Below the pieces are notes generated by a model. That model saw only the letters and a program-made list of their open reading frames with translations, made no database searches and was not told where the DNA came from. Made by a program: the position numbers and the translations under genes. From the NCBI GenBank assembly GCA_003230535.1, contig QIEW01000274.1, positions 1-12,329 on the forward strand: a stretch of 12,329 bases of DNA, read 5' to 3'. The stretch is from a bacterium (GTDB lineage: Bacteria; SZUA-182; SZUA-191). Within the stretch, counting starts at the first letter, position 1, and each line of letters starts with the position of its first letter. Shown in pieces: positions 11,787 to 12,329 of this stretch.

Positions 11787-12329
11787 CTAGTATTCGATAC
11801 CTGGTCGTGCAGGTATGCCTTGCTGATAAGGGTGTTTAATTAGGTTTATTTCGGAAACCAGGTCTGCCAGGTCAATAATCCACTGAGGGCAGCCCCGGCC
11901 GGTAAGCACCACTTCCACTTGGGGCGGTCTGGCCGCCAGCAAAGCTTGTAACTGCGGCTTATTTACCAATCCCAGTTTGAGGGCTACCAGCGCCTCATCG
12001 AGGATAAACACGTCATACTCTGCCCGCTGTATCGTTTCCTGGAGTTTTTCCAGATACTCCCGGTATAAGCTCCGTGTCTTTTGGTAGATCTCATCCGGGA
12101 TAGGGCCCAGGAAGGAATGAGGGGACAACCGCATCAGCGCCAAGTTGGGGGCCAGAGTTTTGGCGGCCTCCACCTCCCCGGAATGTGCGGCGCTGGATTT
12201 GAGAAACTGCACCATCAGCACCCGTAATCCCCAGCCTACCGCTCTTAGGGCCAAACCTAATGCGGCTGAGGTTTTACCCTTTCCGTCGCCGGTGTAAACT
12301 TGCAGTAACCCCAGCTTTAGACCAGCCAT
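11787..12329 (-). CDS. cobO: Cob(I)alamin adenosyltransferase, CobO/BtuR/CobA type
   Basis: This enzyme transfers the adenosyl group of ATP to the cobalt of cob(I)alamin or corrinoid precursors in the cytoplasm, giving the coenzyme form. The P-loop is GDGKGKTS (residues 14-21), preceded by LLQVYT. Other family marks are VQFLKS, DVFILDEALVALKLGLV, VVLTGRGCP and the C-terminal IKHPYQQGIPARPGIEY. The 180 residues match the usual family length and the ATG coincides with the last base of the window, so the gene looks complete, although an upstream start cannot be excluded. Other cobalamin genes are not visible; any promoter or riboswitch would be outside the window. Confidence 0.95.
   Translation of the reverse strand: MAGLKLGLLQVYTGDGKGKTSAALGLALRAVGWGLRVLMVQFLKSSAAHSGEVEAAKTLAPNLALMRLSPHSFLGPIPDEIYQKTRSLYREYLEKLQETIQRAEYDVFILDEALVALKLGLVNKPQLQALLAARPPQVEVVLTGRGCPQWIIDLADLVSEINLIKHPYQQGIPARPGIEY

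Noticed and set aside
11553-11839. Short plus-strand open frames before cobO's 3' end
   Set aside because: They run through the double-hairpin and MITE-2-like repeats and into the antisense of cobO; there is no coding evidence.

Overview
The window comes from a bacterial chromosome, most likely an uncultivated Gram-negative lineage assembled from a metagenome. I cannot name the phylum. A bacterial, double-membrane cell is suggested by an RseC/MucC-type protein, a TolB-like propeller with a lipobox, exported PEGA/FGE-fold and metallo-beta-lactamase-fold proteins, YraN, and a putative sigma70-type promoter. Coding sequences are housekeeping or envelope genes. No transposase, phage gene, CRISPR array, rRNA or tRNA was recognised.

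Layout. Positions 1-432 hold the 3' end of a VIT/CCC1-like membrane protein, followed by apgM (657-1886), the cofactor-independent phosphoglycerate mutase. A repeat-filled gap (1887-2460) leads to a compact plus-strand block: an NAD-dependent sugar-nucleotide epimerase (2461-3387), an RseC-like redox/membrane protein (3401-3847), a NUDIX hydrolase (4010-4471) and YraN (4764-5132). After a second repeat-rich gap come a six-bladed TolB-like propeller (5821-6549), whose lipobox lies upstream of its first usable start codon, and a PEGA-PEGA-CxxCH-PEGA-FGE-fold exported protein (6863-8344). The right end is on the minus strand: CobO (12329-11787), then a two-gene unit of an exported MBL-fold protein (11354-10353) and a radical SAM protein (10353-8731) whose stop and start codons overlap as TAATG.

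The most striking content is intergenic. Five copies of a roughly 160-bp non-coding element (named here MITE-1) occur in 12 kb. Four are full length and have 12-bp imperfect terminal inverted repeats and perfect 4-bp target duplications (TTAC, TCCA, TCCT, TGAG). All five lie 5' of a gene with the same end facing the start codon, three of them within about 20 bp of it. One insertion appears to have separated two formerly overlapping genes (rseC-like and nudix) and supplies the present rseC stop codon. No transposase is present, so these look like non-autonomous elements mobilised in trans.

Other repeat families fill almost every gap. There are two copies of a roughly 145-bp element with TCGTAAAAAGTC ends, plus a related core without those ends. 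A 179-bp long-inverted-repeat element precedes the PEGA gene. A double-hairpin repeat built on CGGCTTG/CAAGCCG stems occurs three times. There is also a run of four near-identical-style hairpins, a C/G-tract repeat, a 3 x 16-bp tandem repeat, and a 40-bp duplication flanking one of the hairpin repeats.
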